A DNA stretch of 64,000 nucleotides from Hymenobacter fodinae (GTDB taxonomy: Bacteria; Bacteroidota; Bacteroidia; Cytophagales; Hymenobacteraceae): NCBI RefSeq assembly GCF_004745825.1, contig NZ_SRLA01000003.1, forward strand, positions 124,001-188,000. The letters run 5' to 3'. This document shows, piece by piece, positions 26,226 through 35,593 of this stretch. A model generated the notes under the pieces. That model did no database searches, was not told where the DNA came from, and saw only the letters and a program-made list of their open reading frames with translations. The position numbers and the translations under genes were made by a program. The stretch's first letter is position 1. Each line of letters begins with the position of its first letter.

Positions 26226-29200
26226 CTAGAGGATAGCAGCTTTGATGTCACGAATTAGCTCTTCAAAGGAGTTACGACGGTCGTCGATGAATTCGTGGGT
26301 GACGAACACCTTGCTTTGGTGCAGCGACGATACATCAAACCAAACGGGTGCGTCAGTCTGGCTGTACAGTTGCTCAAAGTGTTCTATTTCTTTAGCAATA
26401 GGCTCCATCGTTGCCTGCAAGTCCTTCACGTACGTCAGCTCTTGCCTAACGTGTTCCGCAGTCACATCTTCGGCGCGACGGTCGCGCCCCACTACGCAGA
26501 GGGCAAAGGGTTCCTCATCTTTAGCCGCTCGCTTTGCTTGAGACTGCGCCAACCGAATGTGTTGAGGATTGTCCTTCTTGAAGGATTTCAGCTCTAAGTA
26601 GAAAGCTTTATTGGTAGCAAGGTTGCGCACGGCAAAATCGTAGGAGCCAATGCCGTGGTAATCGATTTGCGCTACCGTAGCTGTAGTACCAGAGCCGGGC
26701 TCAATAACTACGGTAACACCGGCTTCCAGTAGGGCTTCTTTGAAGGCTCGCTCCATCTCCGCTCCGATGCTCTGCAGGAACCTGAAATTGTCAACCTCTA
26801 ATTCCAATTGACTCACAAAACGAAGGGCTCGGTCCAGCACGTCGTCGCTACTATTCACCAGCTTACGAAGCTTGGCTACCTTACCAGAATCGGCAATTGC
26901 CACTAAGTCATCTATCTGCTCGGGCTTTTCGAATAGGCGCATTGCCTGTTTGCTATTACCGCTATTAGCCACCGTTAACGTGAACCAATGGGTTGTCAGC
27001 CGTTCACTGAACTTACCAAGGTATTCGCCTGCCAATATGGTATTCTGCGTCGAAGCCCGACACCAGCCAATCAGGTTTAGCAACGCCTTGGTGTGTTGCT
27101 TATACTCGTCTGCCCTTAGTAATTCGTCAGCTATCGAGGCGACGATGCTGCCCAAATCAGCGAACGTGTAGGGCTTAATTTCAAGGTCGATGCCTTTTGC
27201 CAGCAGTTTGGGTCGCCAGTCCTGCGTACCATCTAGCTCTTTGAGAATGTCGAGAAGCTCGTCATCCAACGGCAGCTCGCGGGTACCTGCGCGGTACAGG
27301 TCCTCGTAGGCGCACAGCCGCCCTTCCAGCTCTTGATTGGGCACGATGTTACCGTACTCCAAAAGGCTTTTGAAACGGCTGCCTTCCAAGAATTTCAGGT
27401 AGCGCCCCAGCCAATGCCGCGCTGCATCAGGGGACTCCATCCGCAGCTCGGCGGCTAGCCCGACCAGCGTTCCTGCCTTCTCGATGGTCTCGTTCAGGAG
27501 CATCGTCAGCAACTGAGTTGCTTTGTAGAAGTCGAAATACTGCAGGCTTTCAACTGTCTTCGGTCCCCCTTCAACGTGTAGTAAGTCCTGCACGAACTGA
27601 AAGAGCTGACTGCGCAACGTAGTATCGTCGGCGTTGGGCGAGGTTAACCGCAGCAGGTCAACCAGAATTTGCTGGGCATCGTCACGTTGTAAAAAGGCTG
27701 ATTCGAGCGCATCGGTTTTGTGCTGCGGTTCTTTCAACTTGGTGTTGATTACTGTAGAAGCGTCACGTAGCGCCCGTTCTTGGTGCGTGTAGTTGGGTAG
27801 CTCGATGTCGCGGCGCAGCAGCTCATCGCGCCACGGTAAATCGAGCTGGTGTAGCACATCGAGAACGGGGGCGGGAATCAGTTCGTCGGGGCGCTCCACA
27901 AACAGCTTCTCATTAAGCAGCCTCAAATCCCCAAACTGGTTTGGCACAACGGGGAAAGCTCGGAGCAGACTCATCAGCTCGTGCTTGGCTAGATAGGCGT
28001 AAAGGGCATTCAGCCAGTCGATGCCCACCTTTTCGTCGCCGCCTGCTGCTATAACCATCGGTAACGCTGCCAGCGTCTTCTTCTCGCCGACGAGCTGCAA
28101 TAGATGTTCAACCTTGAGAAATATCGTCTCCCCCCAGCTTTCCATTTCTTCTTCGACGCCCAACGCCTTGCTCCACATCGGCAGTAGGTCGCGGCGCGGT
28201 ACGGCATCTTTGCCCAGAAAGTCTACGGCAAGCTCCCACAACGCCTCGTTGTCTTCTTGCTTAGCGTTGGCTTGTAGGCGCGGGATGCGTACTTGGCGCA
28301 GGGGTACGACTGTGCCGGCTTCGGCTTCCGTCTCGACAAGGAGCAGGTCGAGCAGCTCATGCCGCCAAGCAATTTGCAACTGCTCATACCACTTACGTGC
28401 ATCGGCGTCCAGCCCGTCGCCCGGTACTTCGGGTACGCGGGTATTGACTAGCACGTAGCGGTTGCACACGTTTTGTTCAATCAGCCAACGCGTAAAATCG
28501 AGAGCTGCCGCTTGGGCGGCAACGAGCAGTGTACGGTTGCGCTGGATTTCCTTATCCTCGGTGGCGTTCAAGAATATACCGTCGCGGCGCTCGTTCGGGT
28601 AAAACTCCGAACTGTTCAGAGCAAAGGGAAAATGGAACCGCTCCGAACCAATCAGCGGAAAGTCACGGTACAGCACCGGTTGGTCAGGACGTGGCGGCAC
28701 CAATGCGGGCGCCGTAAAGTTCGTCACTTCCGCCAGCAGACGCAGCTCGTCGGTTTCGTAGGCGTAGAAATGCCGCCGTGTAGGTTCCGCGCCGGGCGTA
28801 TCGGCACTGCTCGTGATGGTGTAGCCCGTTATATTTCCGTGGTGCTGTACCGGTTCCACGTCGAACGTGATTGTAGTGCCGTCGAGCTGCTTTACCTGCA
28901 CCAATTTGATTTTCTGCCTCGGGATGTTGAGCAGGGCGCTGGGCAGCGTTAAAATGAGGTCGGCAATGCCCGCTACAGCGGCTTCTTTGTTTTCGGGCGT
29001 TAGCAGCTCGTAGCTGAACTCCGTGTCGAAATCGGTTTCATGGCGCCGCTCTTCGTACTCAGGTTGAGGAGGAAAGGCATCGTCGTTGTCTTCGAGGCGT
29101 AGCACTTCCAACGATGTGGCGCGGATGCTTTCCAGCAGGGCTTCGGCGGTGTCGCCCGAGCGGTCGAGGAGCAGACTGAACCGGCGGTATCCCCTCCCCT

Positions 29201-29603
29201 CGCAATCCACGATGCCCGTTACATTGATTGTAGTGGCAAGCAGGTGGGTGCTAATGAAGCCCGTACCCCATTTGCCGGTTTGTTCTTCGTCACTGCTGTC
29301 CGACAATTTCGAGCTGACCTGCTGAATCAGGCATGTCAGGTTATCGATGCTGAACGGGTTGCCGTTATGGCGAAACCGTAGGTGTGTGGGCATGTGCTCT
29401 ACCACCACGCTCACGCGCTCAAACCGGTTGCGCACGTCCTTAGCGTTTTGCAGCAGCTCCCACACCCAGCGCCGGTTCGACAACTTTTTGTTCTGCCGCA
29501 GTTCCTTTAACGTCCGAAAAATATCCCGTGCCGACAACATATAATTGTTGCGGTTCATGCTTTTCTGCACGGCAGATTCTTGCGCAAGAAAATCACTATT
29601 CAT
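26226..29603 (-). CDS. Large GHKL (sacsin/MORC-like) ATPase with nuclease-like C-terminus
   Basis: The start at 29603 (MNSDFLAQES) is preferred to 29747, whose first 48 residues look like translated intergenic DNA. The product has 1125 residues. The N-terminal ATPase shows E49-LLQN53-AKD56 (N box), HNGNPF near 80 (G1-like) and TGKWGTGF at 109-116 (G2), the pattern of sacsin/HSP90/MORC GHKL domains. A long helical middle follows. The C-terminus (about residues 1000-1060) has YDFAVRN...AFYLELKSFKK, fitting a PD-(D/E)XK or NO VEIN (DUF3883)-type nuclease core. Such ATPase-nuclease proteins are frequent in predicted restriction and phage-defence loci. It is followed after 122 bases by the DUF488 gene. 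Confidence 0.82.
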   Translation of the reverse strand: MNSDFLAQESAVQKSMNRNNYMLSARDIFRTLKELRQNKKLSNRRWVWELLQNAKDVRNRFERVSVVVEHMPTHLRFRHNGNPFSIDNLTCLIQQVSSKLSDSSDEEQTGKWGTGFISTHLLATTINVTGIVDCEGRGYRRFSLLLDRSGDTAEALLESIRATSLEVLRLEDNDDAFPPQPEYEERRHETDFDTEFSYELLTPENKEAAVAGIADLILTLPSALLNIPRQKIKLVQVKQLDGTTITFDVEPVQHHGNITGYTITSSADTPGAEPTRRHFYAYETDELRLLAEVTNFTAPALVPPRPDQPVLYRDFPLIGSERFHFPFALNSSEFYPNERRDGIFLNATEDKEIQRNRTLLVAAQAAALDFTRWLIEQNVCNRYVLVNTRVPEVPGDGLDADARKWYEQLQIAWRHELLDLLLVETEAEAGTVVPLRQVRIPRLQANAKQEDNEALWELAVDFLGKDAVPRRDLLPMWSKALGVEEEMESWGETIFLKVEHLLQLVGEKKTLAALPMVIAAGGDEKVGIDWLNALYAYLAKHELMSLLRAFPVVPNQFGDLRLLNEKLFVERPDELIPAPVLDVLHQLDLPWRDELLRRDIELPNYTHQERALRDASTVINTKLKEPQHKTDALESAFLQRDDAQQILVDLLRLTSPNADDTTLRSQLFQFVQDLLHVEGGPKTVESLQYFDFYKATQLLTMLLNETIEKAGTLVGLAAELRMESPDAARHWLGRYLKFLEGSRFKSLLEYGNIVPNQELEGRLCAYEDLYRAGTRELPLDDELLDILKELDGTQDWRPKLLAKGIDLEIKPYTFADLGSIVASIADELLRADEYKQHTKALLNLIGWCRASTQNTILAGEYLGKFSERLTTHWFTLTVANSGNSKQAMRLFEKPEQIDDLVAIADSGKVAKLRKLVNSSDDVLDRALRFVSQLELEVDNFRFLQSIGAEMERAFKEALLEAGVTVVIEPGSGTTATVAQIDYHGIGSYDFAVRNLATNKAFYLELKSFKKDNPQHIRLAQSQAKRAAKDEEPFALCVVGRDRRAEDVTAEHVRQELTYVKDLQATMEPIAKEIEHFEQLYSQTDAPVWFDVSSLHQSKVFVTHEFIDDRRNSFEELIRDIKAAIL

Positions 29604-30183
29604 AATACTATAAATCAAAAAAGCAGAAGGATTGAAGAGAAAATTTTGAGAGATGAATACCCAATACCAGTTAATAAAATAACTATTAGCAGCTTGAGTT
29701 ATGGTAGAGGCTTCCATCTGTGTGCACCAGTAATATTTGACTGACATCCAAAGCCATTCTGTGGCTTTTCGGATGTTTCGACTGTGATATTACAAAGCGT
29801 ACATTGATACTTGAATTTTCCTGACTCCCCAAGGAGCGCCAAACATGCAAGATACCTTGAGGACAATCAAGTCGAGATAGCGCCGTATTCTTTATGCCTA
29901 TTTTCCACAAAAAGAGCAGTTTCATAATTTCACAAGTTCTTGACTAACTTCTGAGCTTTAAATATAGAGCAGTAAATGAGTTAAGAGTATTACGCCATTT
30001 ATGTCTTCCATGTACAGCTGAGCGAAGTATAGCGTGTTGGGAGTTTCATATCTAGGTCTCGCGCATCGCGAAGCAGTTCTATCGCTTCATTGAACGAATT
30101 TATAACGAGGTAGCAGGACTACTACACGGTGCTAAAAAAGTCGTTCTCGAGACACCTTTAGAAAAGTTCAAACAAACTCATAC
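29604..30183. other. Intergenic region, no supported gene
   Basis: Upstream of the GHKL ATPase gene. Short open frames exist (one of 79 residues on the minus strand) but have neither a recognisable domain nor coding-like composition. It is AT-rich. It must contain the ATPase promoter; no clear match to TAnnTTTG was picked out. Confidence 0.4.
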
Positions 30184-31380
30184 CTATTCAAGATTAAATG
30201 CCATAAAGTGATTATTTAATGATATATTCCGGTTTATTGGAAAAATATTTTTAAAGTAATTAATTATTAATCTCACAATTGGAGACAATCCTCCTGTCAC
30301 CATAGAATTATAAGGTGAAGAACCTAATACCATACCTGATATAGCACCAATAGAAATTCCTATAGCTGCTTGTTCCGCTGTATTTAATATTTCCTTAAGC
30401 ACGGGAGATTTATGCAGTCTAGATTTGATACCTGAATCCAACTCTTTGAATTTCGATTTTGCAATATGCATAAATTCTCCGCCTTTATCAGAGTAAAGTA
30501 ATTCTGTACTATACAATTGATTCAATATACTATGAGTAAACTCTCTCCATATATGAAACGCTTCTTCTCCTTCCCTAATATGTTTTATATCTTCAATACT
30601 TACGGCATTTATTCTTATTCCACTTATTTGCCCAACAACACTACTCATAAAAGGCTGAATAACATCCGCTGAAACAAATGACTTTTCTGCCATCCGCAAA
30701 ATTCCCGCATACACTCCAATGTATTCTTTGCTTGGAAAGTATAAATCAATATTATATCCCAACCTACTTACAAGGTCTAAGTCTTTTAAAATAGTATGAG
30801 ATTTAAATTCAATATCCTTTTCAGGCAACAACACGTACTCGTTTAACAATAAAATTTCTTCCTCATTTAAAATATATTGACTGTCATCCATAACACCAAC
30901 TTTATTATAAGCAAAAGGCACTATATAATTTCTTTCTATAAGAGGCTTCATTTGCGCATACTCATTTAAAAGGAATTTTATTGCTGGAATGCGAGCGTTG
31001 GAGTACTTCGATGGAGCATAAGCAAAATAATCAGTTAAGTAGATGAGCGGGTCTTCAAATGAAATAGAGTGCGAGTACAACAAGTGCTTTTTGCATATAT
31101 CGATGAGAGGAGAGCTGGTTGGCGCGTTGAAGTTATAATTAAGTGCGTTATCAAAATGACCTCGCACATACCATTGTATATCGTTTCCTATACCGTAGTG
31201 TGGTGATAGAAACGGTCGGACAGTATTAGAAGGCTTTTCAGGAAAATCGTAAGAAGAATAATAGTTATTTAGATTATGGCTTAATTCTCTAAGCATTGTG
31301 TGGGTTAACTCTACTTTGCTCAAATTTAATGTCGTAAGCTCGAATCCTAATGAGGTTTCAACAGTCTGCAAAAAATTCAT
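30184..31380 (-). CDS. Protein of unknown function, AT-rich
   Basis: A 398-residue protein with codon use far richer in A and T than the host. No known domain was recognised. Most of it is soluble and mixed alpha/beta. Near the C-terminus (about 330-375) a Gly/Ser/Ile-rich segment (AAIGISIGAISGMVLGSS) resembles a membrane-inserting or glycine-zipper helix, followed by a second hydrophobic stretch (LIINYFKNIF). A pore-forming or effector-like role would suit that architecture, but this is speculation. A lipoprotein gene lies 27 bases upstream on the same strand. Confidence 0.65.
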   Translation of the reverse strand: MNFLQTVETSLGFELTTLNLSKVELTHTMLRELSHNLNNYYSSYDFPEKPSNTVRPFLSPHYGIGNDIQWYVRGHFDNALNYNFNAPTSSPLIDICKKHLLYSHSISFEDPLIYLTDYFAYAPSKYSNARIPAIKFLLNEYAQMKPLIERNYIVPFAYNKVGVMDDSQYILNEEEILLLNEYVLLPEKDIEFKSHTILKDLDLVSRLGYNIDLYFPSKEYIGVYAGILRMAEKSFVSADVIQPFMSSVVGQISGIRINAVSIEDIKHIREGEEAFHIWREFTHSILNQLYSTELLYSDKGGEFMHIAKSKFKELDSGIKSRLHKSPVLKEILNTAEQAAIGISIGAISGMVLGSSPYNSMVTGGLSPIVRLIINYFKNIFPINRNISLNNHFMAFNLE

Positions 31381-31407
31381 GATTGTTTTCTAAGCGTAAA
31401 TTACGAC

Positions 31408-31839
31408 CTATTTTGAGTCAGAAAAACGACTATTAGTGCGAATCAATAATACAGCAATCACACTCTTATTCCTCGTCCACCGTGTATTCAACCCCGTGTC
31501 GGTTTCCAGAGTAATAGTGCCGTCCCCGTTGTGAGTCTGGTCAGTAATGTGGGAGTGGTCTATCCAGCCGCCGTTCTCGAAGTTGATGCGCTCCACGTTG
31601 TCGTTCGCATCGTGCTTTACGTCGAGCGTGTAGTCACTGACAGTACCCCTGTTGGGGCTATAGTAATGAACATTCCCACTGCCTGACTCATCATCGTCGC
31701 TCTCCTCATCATCGGAGTCATTGTACGCTGTGCTGGCGCTGGTCTCCTTATAGTCTGAGTCATCCGAACCGCTACTGTCGCAGCCTGTGAGGGCAATACA
31801 ACATAGTAGGACAAGAGCACAGGGTAGTAATTTTAGCAT
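31408..31839 (-). CDS. Lipoprotein with acidic Ser/Asp-rich linker
   Basis: The start at 31839 gives a type II signal peptide ending in the lipobox LTGC at residue about 20. The mature N-terminus is a low-complexity Asp/Glu/Ser linker (DSSGSDDSDYKE, then DSDDEESDDDESGSG) of about 45 residues, followed by a short beta-strand domain (VSDYTLDVKHDANDNVERINFENGGW...GDGTITLETDTG). No family was recognised. An in-frame upstream ATG (31932) would mask the signal peptide. It lies directly upstream of the gene at 30184 and may be co-transcribed. Confidence 0.72.
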   Translation of the reverse strand: MLKLLPCALVLLCCIALTGCDSSGSDDSDYKETSASTAYNDSDDEESDDDESGSGNVHYYSPNRGTVSDYTLDVKHDANDNVERINFENGGWIDHSHITDQTHNGDGTITLETDTGLNTRWTRNKSVIAVLLIRTNSRFSDSK

Positions 31840-32184
31840 AAGGGGGGGGAGAAAAGTGATTCGTGGCTCGCAGCTACAGGGAAAGTACATATTAAAGGCA
31901 TTAGACGTTGAGTCCTTGTCAAACGGCAACACGTAACGTCTAAAGTTTATACTTTTTTGTAATTATCGACTGAGTCTCTACCTTATAAGTCTTACTTGCG
32001 TTGGCAAGTACATCACCTTGTGTCATCTTTCGCGACACACCCTTCCAGCAACTTCGCATTCCTGTGTGACCGTTTCTACGCACGCTGCAATCTAAGCCAT
32101 GAAGTTCAATATTATCTCCTCAAAACTCCATTGAAGAAGTAACTGCTGATATTTCAATCTTTCGCTTTTTCACACATCAAGTAT

Positions 32185-33987
32185 ATGAAAAAACTTAAAA
32201 TTGAAACGTTTAAAATATGGTTGTTATTGAAGCAAAGAGCTATTATAATAACCACATTAATTGCAGCGATAGCAGCGCTCATAGGCGATATTAAAACAGT
32301 TGTTGAACCACTGTCATCACTTTTTAACAACAAAATTAGTGTGAAAGGCATTGTCATAAACAGTGACAATACCCCCACTGAAAATGCCCGAATATTATTA
32401 CTGCTTTATAGAAATAATAAAACAGATAGCTTAAATACTTTTTCTAATAAAGAAGGATTATTTTCATTTAATGATATACCATACAAGAATTTAGACAGTA
32501 TTGAAACAAAAGTATTCTGGAGATACAAAACAGCATTTTACAAAAGAAAATTTGATAATAATATTAATGAAAATCAATTCACTATTAAATTACCGAATAA
32601 AATAAATAACACAAGAGCTAATCCATTGTCTTTTTCTTACTATAATCTAAAAGGATTAAGTTTAGATTTTCTACTAGAAGGAAAAATTGAACCTGCGTGG
32701 GAAGGCAATTTATCAAAAAATCCATATATTATTAAAAATAATGTTTTTAATACTTTAGACACGATAAGAACCAAGTTTCATGTCCTTTCAACAGATACAC
32801 TCTATCATGAATTATATACAGACTTGGAAGTCAATGGGGAGCAAGAAAGAGTAAACGTGAGTAAACGACCAAAACTATACACAGTTGGCACACATGATTT
32901 TTCTGAAGACTCATTCCCCGGATATGATTATTATCCTTCTGCAGACTTCCAAATAGAAGAAAGTGAGGCTCTTCATTTCATAAATGAAAGCATGAAAGAC
33001 AAGCTAAAAAAAGATTACCATATTTCACATAGTTGGTTTCTCACTAAATCTCAACTTACCAAGTTAAGAGAGTTGGAACTTAAAAGCAATACTAATACAA
33101 CTAATCTAACCAACGATAATTCATACCTTAACAATACGAATAAATTACTAGACTTTTTGATTTTTATTACAAAAGACAATTATCCAAATAAGTTCATCAA
33201 AGCAAAAATTGCTTCTCAGGGAGATGAATGCGCTGATTTAGGATGGACAGTTACCATAGTCCCTCCTTATCTTTCGCTAAAAGCTGCTTTATTAGAAAAC
33301 AGAACTAAAAACGACTTATATATTGGAGAATTCTTTTTAAGAAATAATAACACCAATAGACTAAGAAAAGAAAACACAAGCCTAGATTCTACCTACAAAT
33401 TAGTCAATATTGAATACCCTTCAATAGGTGTATTAAAGCCAAACGAAGCAATTATAATTCCGTTAAAATTAATATTAACAACAGCACTCAAAGAAGAATT
33501 TAGTTTTGGAACTTCTTTATCAATCGAATCCATAATTATCAATGACGATGTATACGCTGTCAGAAAAGAAAGTACACAAAACCTAGTAATCAGAAATGGT
33601 CCCATAGAAAGTGGAAGTTGCCCATATATATATACTTTTTCTAAAAAAAATAATACTTGGCTGTTAGAAGACCACATACTGTATGGCTACGATGCCAAAG
33701 AGAAAGAAAAAGAGCACATACTTAAATTGAAGCGGTTTAATGGGCAACTTCAAATTCGTGAAAATGACCCTGAAACGTCATTCATAGACTATATATATGT
33801 TAAGCAAGTTTTACCCAATGGCAGAACAAAAATCCTCAAACCTAAAAACCTTAAAATCAACAAAAAAGACAAAAATTATTTAATACTTAATAAAGGCGAC
33901 AACATTTTGATTGATTTTTCAAAAACAGAATTAGATAATGGCACATTTTTCATAATATCACACGGATATTACATTAAATACAAGTAA
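32185..33987 (+). CDS. Very AT-rich, membrane-anchored protein of unknown function
   Basis: A 600-residue protein with one N-terminal transmembrane segment (AIIITTLIAAIAALIGDI, about 25-45). It continues with a region like a CarboxypepD_reg/Cna-B beta sandwich (about 53-120; VKGIVINSDNTPTENARILLLL, NKEGLFSFNDIPY), then a long Asn/Lys/Thr-rich part with no recognised motif, including a single Cys pair region (GSCPYIYTF). G+C is around 30%, the lowest in the window, which points to recent transfer from a different donor. It diverges from the lipoprotein gene across 345 bases. The function is unknown. Confidence 0.75.
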   Translation: MKKLKIETFKIWLLLKQRAIIITTLIAAIAALIGDIKTVVEPLSSLFNNKISVKGIVINSDNTPTENARILLLLYRNNKTDSLNTFSNKEGLFSFNDIPYKNLDSIETKVFWRYKTAFYKRKFDNNINENQFTIKLPNKINNTRANPLSFSYYNLKGLSLDFLLEGKIEPAWEGNLSKNPYIIKNNVFNTLDTIRTKFHVLSTDTLYHELYTDLEVNGEQERVNVSKRPKLYTVGTHDFSEDSFPGYDYYPSADFQIEESEALHFINESMKDKLKKDYHISHSWFLTKSQLTKLRELELKSNTNTTNLTNDNSYLNNTNKLLDFLIFITKDNYPNKFIKAKIASQGDECADLGWTVTIVPPYLSLKAALLENRTKNDLYIGEFFLRNNNTNRLRKENTSLDSTYKLVNIEYPSIGVLKPNEAIIIPLKLILTTALKEEFSFGTSLSIESIIINDDVYAVRKESTQNLVIRNGPIESGSCPYIYTFSKKNNTWLLEDHILYGYDAKEKEKEHILKLKRFNGQLQIRENDPETSFIDYIYVKQVLPNGRTKILKPKNLKINKKDKNYLILNKGDNILIDFSKTELDNGTFFIISHGYYIKYK

Positions 33988-34116
33988 CATGTGGTTTTTA
34001 TTTCTAAAAACTACGTGAAAGTAGAATAACCGAATAGATGAAGGACAATAGTGGCTCCGGTAAAACCTGAGACTGTTGTAAAATTACTCTGCAGTAGTAT
34101 CACCCTAATTGCACTA

Positions 34117-34365
34117 CTAAGGAGCCGCTACACCCTGTTGGGAACACCCCGGTCGCGATGGTAAGACAACGCGTACTGCGGAATTCGTAGGCTGGTTCGC
34201 GTTCGGGGCGGCACCGCTGGGATTGCCCAGTGTCAAATGCTCGTCACGGCTAGCTGTCGGGGTGCCCTGCGCGGGAGCAGGAGTCTCCTTGGGGGAGCAC
34301 GCCACCAGCGAAGCAGTGAGCCAAATGCCCGCAACAACACGGTACGCAAAACGACAGGTACTCAT
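34117..34365 (-). CDS. Small lipoprotein
   Basis: An 82-residue protein with a signal peptide and lipobox (LVAC at about residue 23). The mature part is short, Pro/Thr/Ala-rich and low in order (SPKETPAPAQGTPTASRDEH). It looks like a secreted, membrane-tethered peptide or entry-exclusion-type small lipoprotein; nothing decides its function. It is the last minus-strand gene of the nuclease set at 38146-34410. Confidence 0.6.
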   Translation of the reverse strand: MSTCRFAYRVVAGIWLTASLVACSPKETPAPAQGTPTASRDEHLTLGNPSGAAPNANQPTNSAVRVVLPSRPGCSQQGVAAP

Positions 34366-34409
34366 TTGCTAAAGCAATGTTAACGGTTCAAAGGTAGCTT
34401 CTTCGTGCC

Positions 34410-35581
34410 TTAAAAACGGGAAACGTAGCGGGCGTTCGACACGTCCTCGATAAATTCGATGGCGCGTTGCGCGAGGCGAGAAGCAAAGCCGGATGAGTTT
34501 GTTAACCCCGCGAACCGCAGCGCCGCATCCTCATGCATGACCCGGCTCAGCCTTGTCGACTTGCCATAATTCTCATAAGCGGTGATGAAGTGCGGCTCTG
34601 CATGGCGGAGGCGCTCCCCCGAAGGAACGCGGTCGCGCTTGACACGTTGGTTGAAGTTCCGGTCCACAGGCAGCAGGTTCCACAGCTCGTTGATGGGGTA
34701 CACGACTAGAGGAAGCAGGGGGTCGAGGTCGTAGTGGTGCGGGTAGGTTAGGCGTTTCTGCGTCCACGGGCAGGTGAAGGATACCCGCTCGTGCAGGAGA
34801 ATGTCCACTTGGTTGCGCTCTCATGACAACGGACGGCGGTTGTCGGGGCGGGCAGTGGGCAGGAAGTAAACTGCCCCCCGGGTGACCGGGCGGGTAGGTT
34901 CCTGCACAACGCCCTTGGTGAAGAGGCTCCATTCGTGCAGGCACAGGGCTTCGATGTAGAGGGAGAGCCGGTGGAAGGTGTGCCACAAAGTGGCAGCTAC
35001 TACCACGCAAACGTCCTCAAAGCGGGTACCGAGAAGAGGCAGCACCGAGGCGGGCAAGCGGTCAAGACGGTCTGGCTTGGGAAACACTGACCACTGTTGC
35101 TCGCCCGCATACTGAATGGGCTTATTTACTGCCGCTGCAATGGCGGCTATGGTTCGGTCGTAGGTTTGTCGGAGCGTGTTCGAGTAAGTTGCCCGCCGCC
35201 GAGGCGTACGCATCTCGGCAAATAGGAAAAAGCCATCTGACGGTTCGCTCCCGGTCAATACGGCAACCTCCCACTCGGCGCGAAGTTGCGTCAACTCGGG
35301 ACGAAAGTTTACGTCATTACGGAGTATACCGTCCCGCATGGCGCGGGCACCTTACCTTAGTAGACGGGCTGGTGCAGGTCCATGAATGCCCAGTAATACG
35401 CCGCCCACAGCTCCGCAATGCGCACGAGAGGCACGGCAACATCTTGGTTGGACTGCGCCAAACCGGGATACGACAGCACCAAGTCATTTAGGGCACGCAG
35501 CAATGCGACTTTGTAGCTCGTGGTCTTGGTGTCGTGTTTAAGAATGGTAGCAATGACTTGCTCCCCAGAGTTGGACGCCAT
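34410..35581 (-). pseudogene. Broken HNH-nuclease gene (frameshift and in-frame stop)
   Basis: Three consecutive open segments read like one protein of about 385 residues. Segment 1 (35581 to 35357; MASNSGEQVIATILKHDTKT...) ends at TAA beside a 5-base tandem duplication (CCTTA twice at 35350-35359 on the plus strand); removing one copy restores the reading frame with segment 2, although the TAA codon itself would remain. Segment 2 (35339 to 34821) and segment 3 (to 34410) are in the same frame, separated by one TGA at 34821-34823 with no good start after it. Segment 3 has FTCPWTQKRL, YDLDPLLPL and NELWNLLPVDRNFNQRVKRDR, an HNH core in which the usual catalytic His of LDH is Pro. It lies 12 bases after the EVE-HNH gene. 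Confidence 0.75.
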
Positions 35582-35593
35582 GTTTGGTGTGAC

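Noticed and set aside
28473..28952. 159-codon plus-strand frame inside the GHKL ATPase gene
   Set aside because: No domain and no promoter; it lies wholly opposite a long conserved-looking gene.
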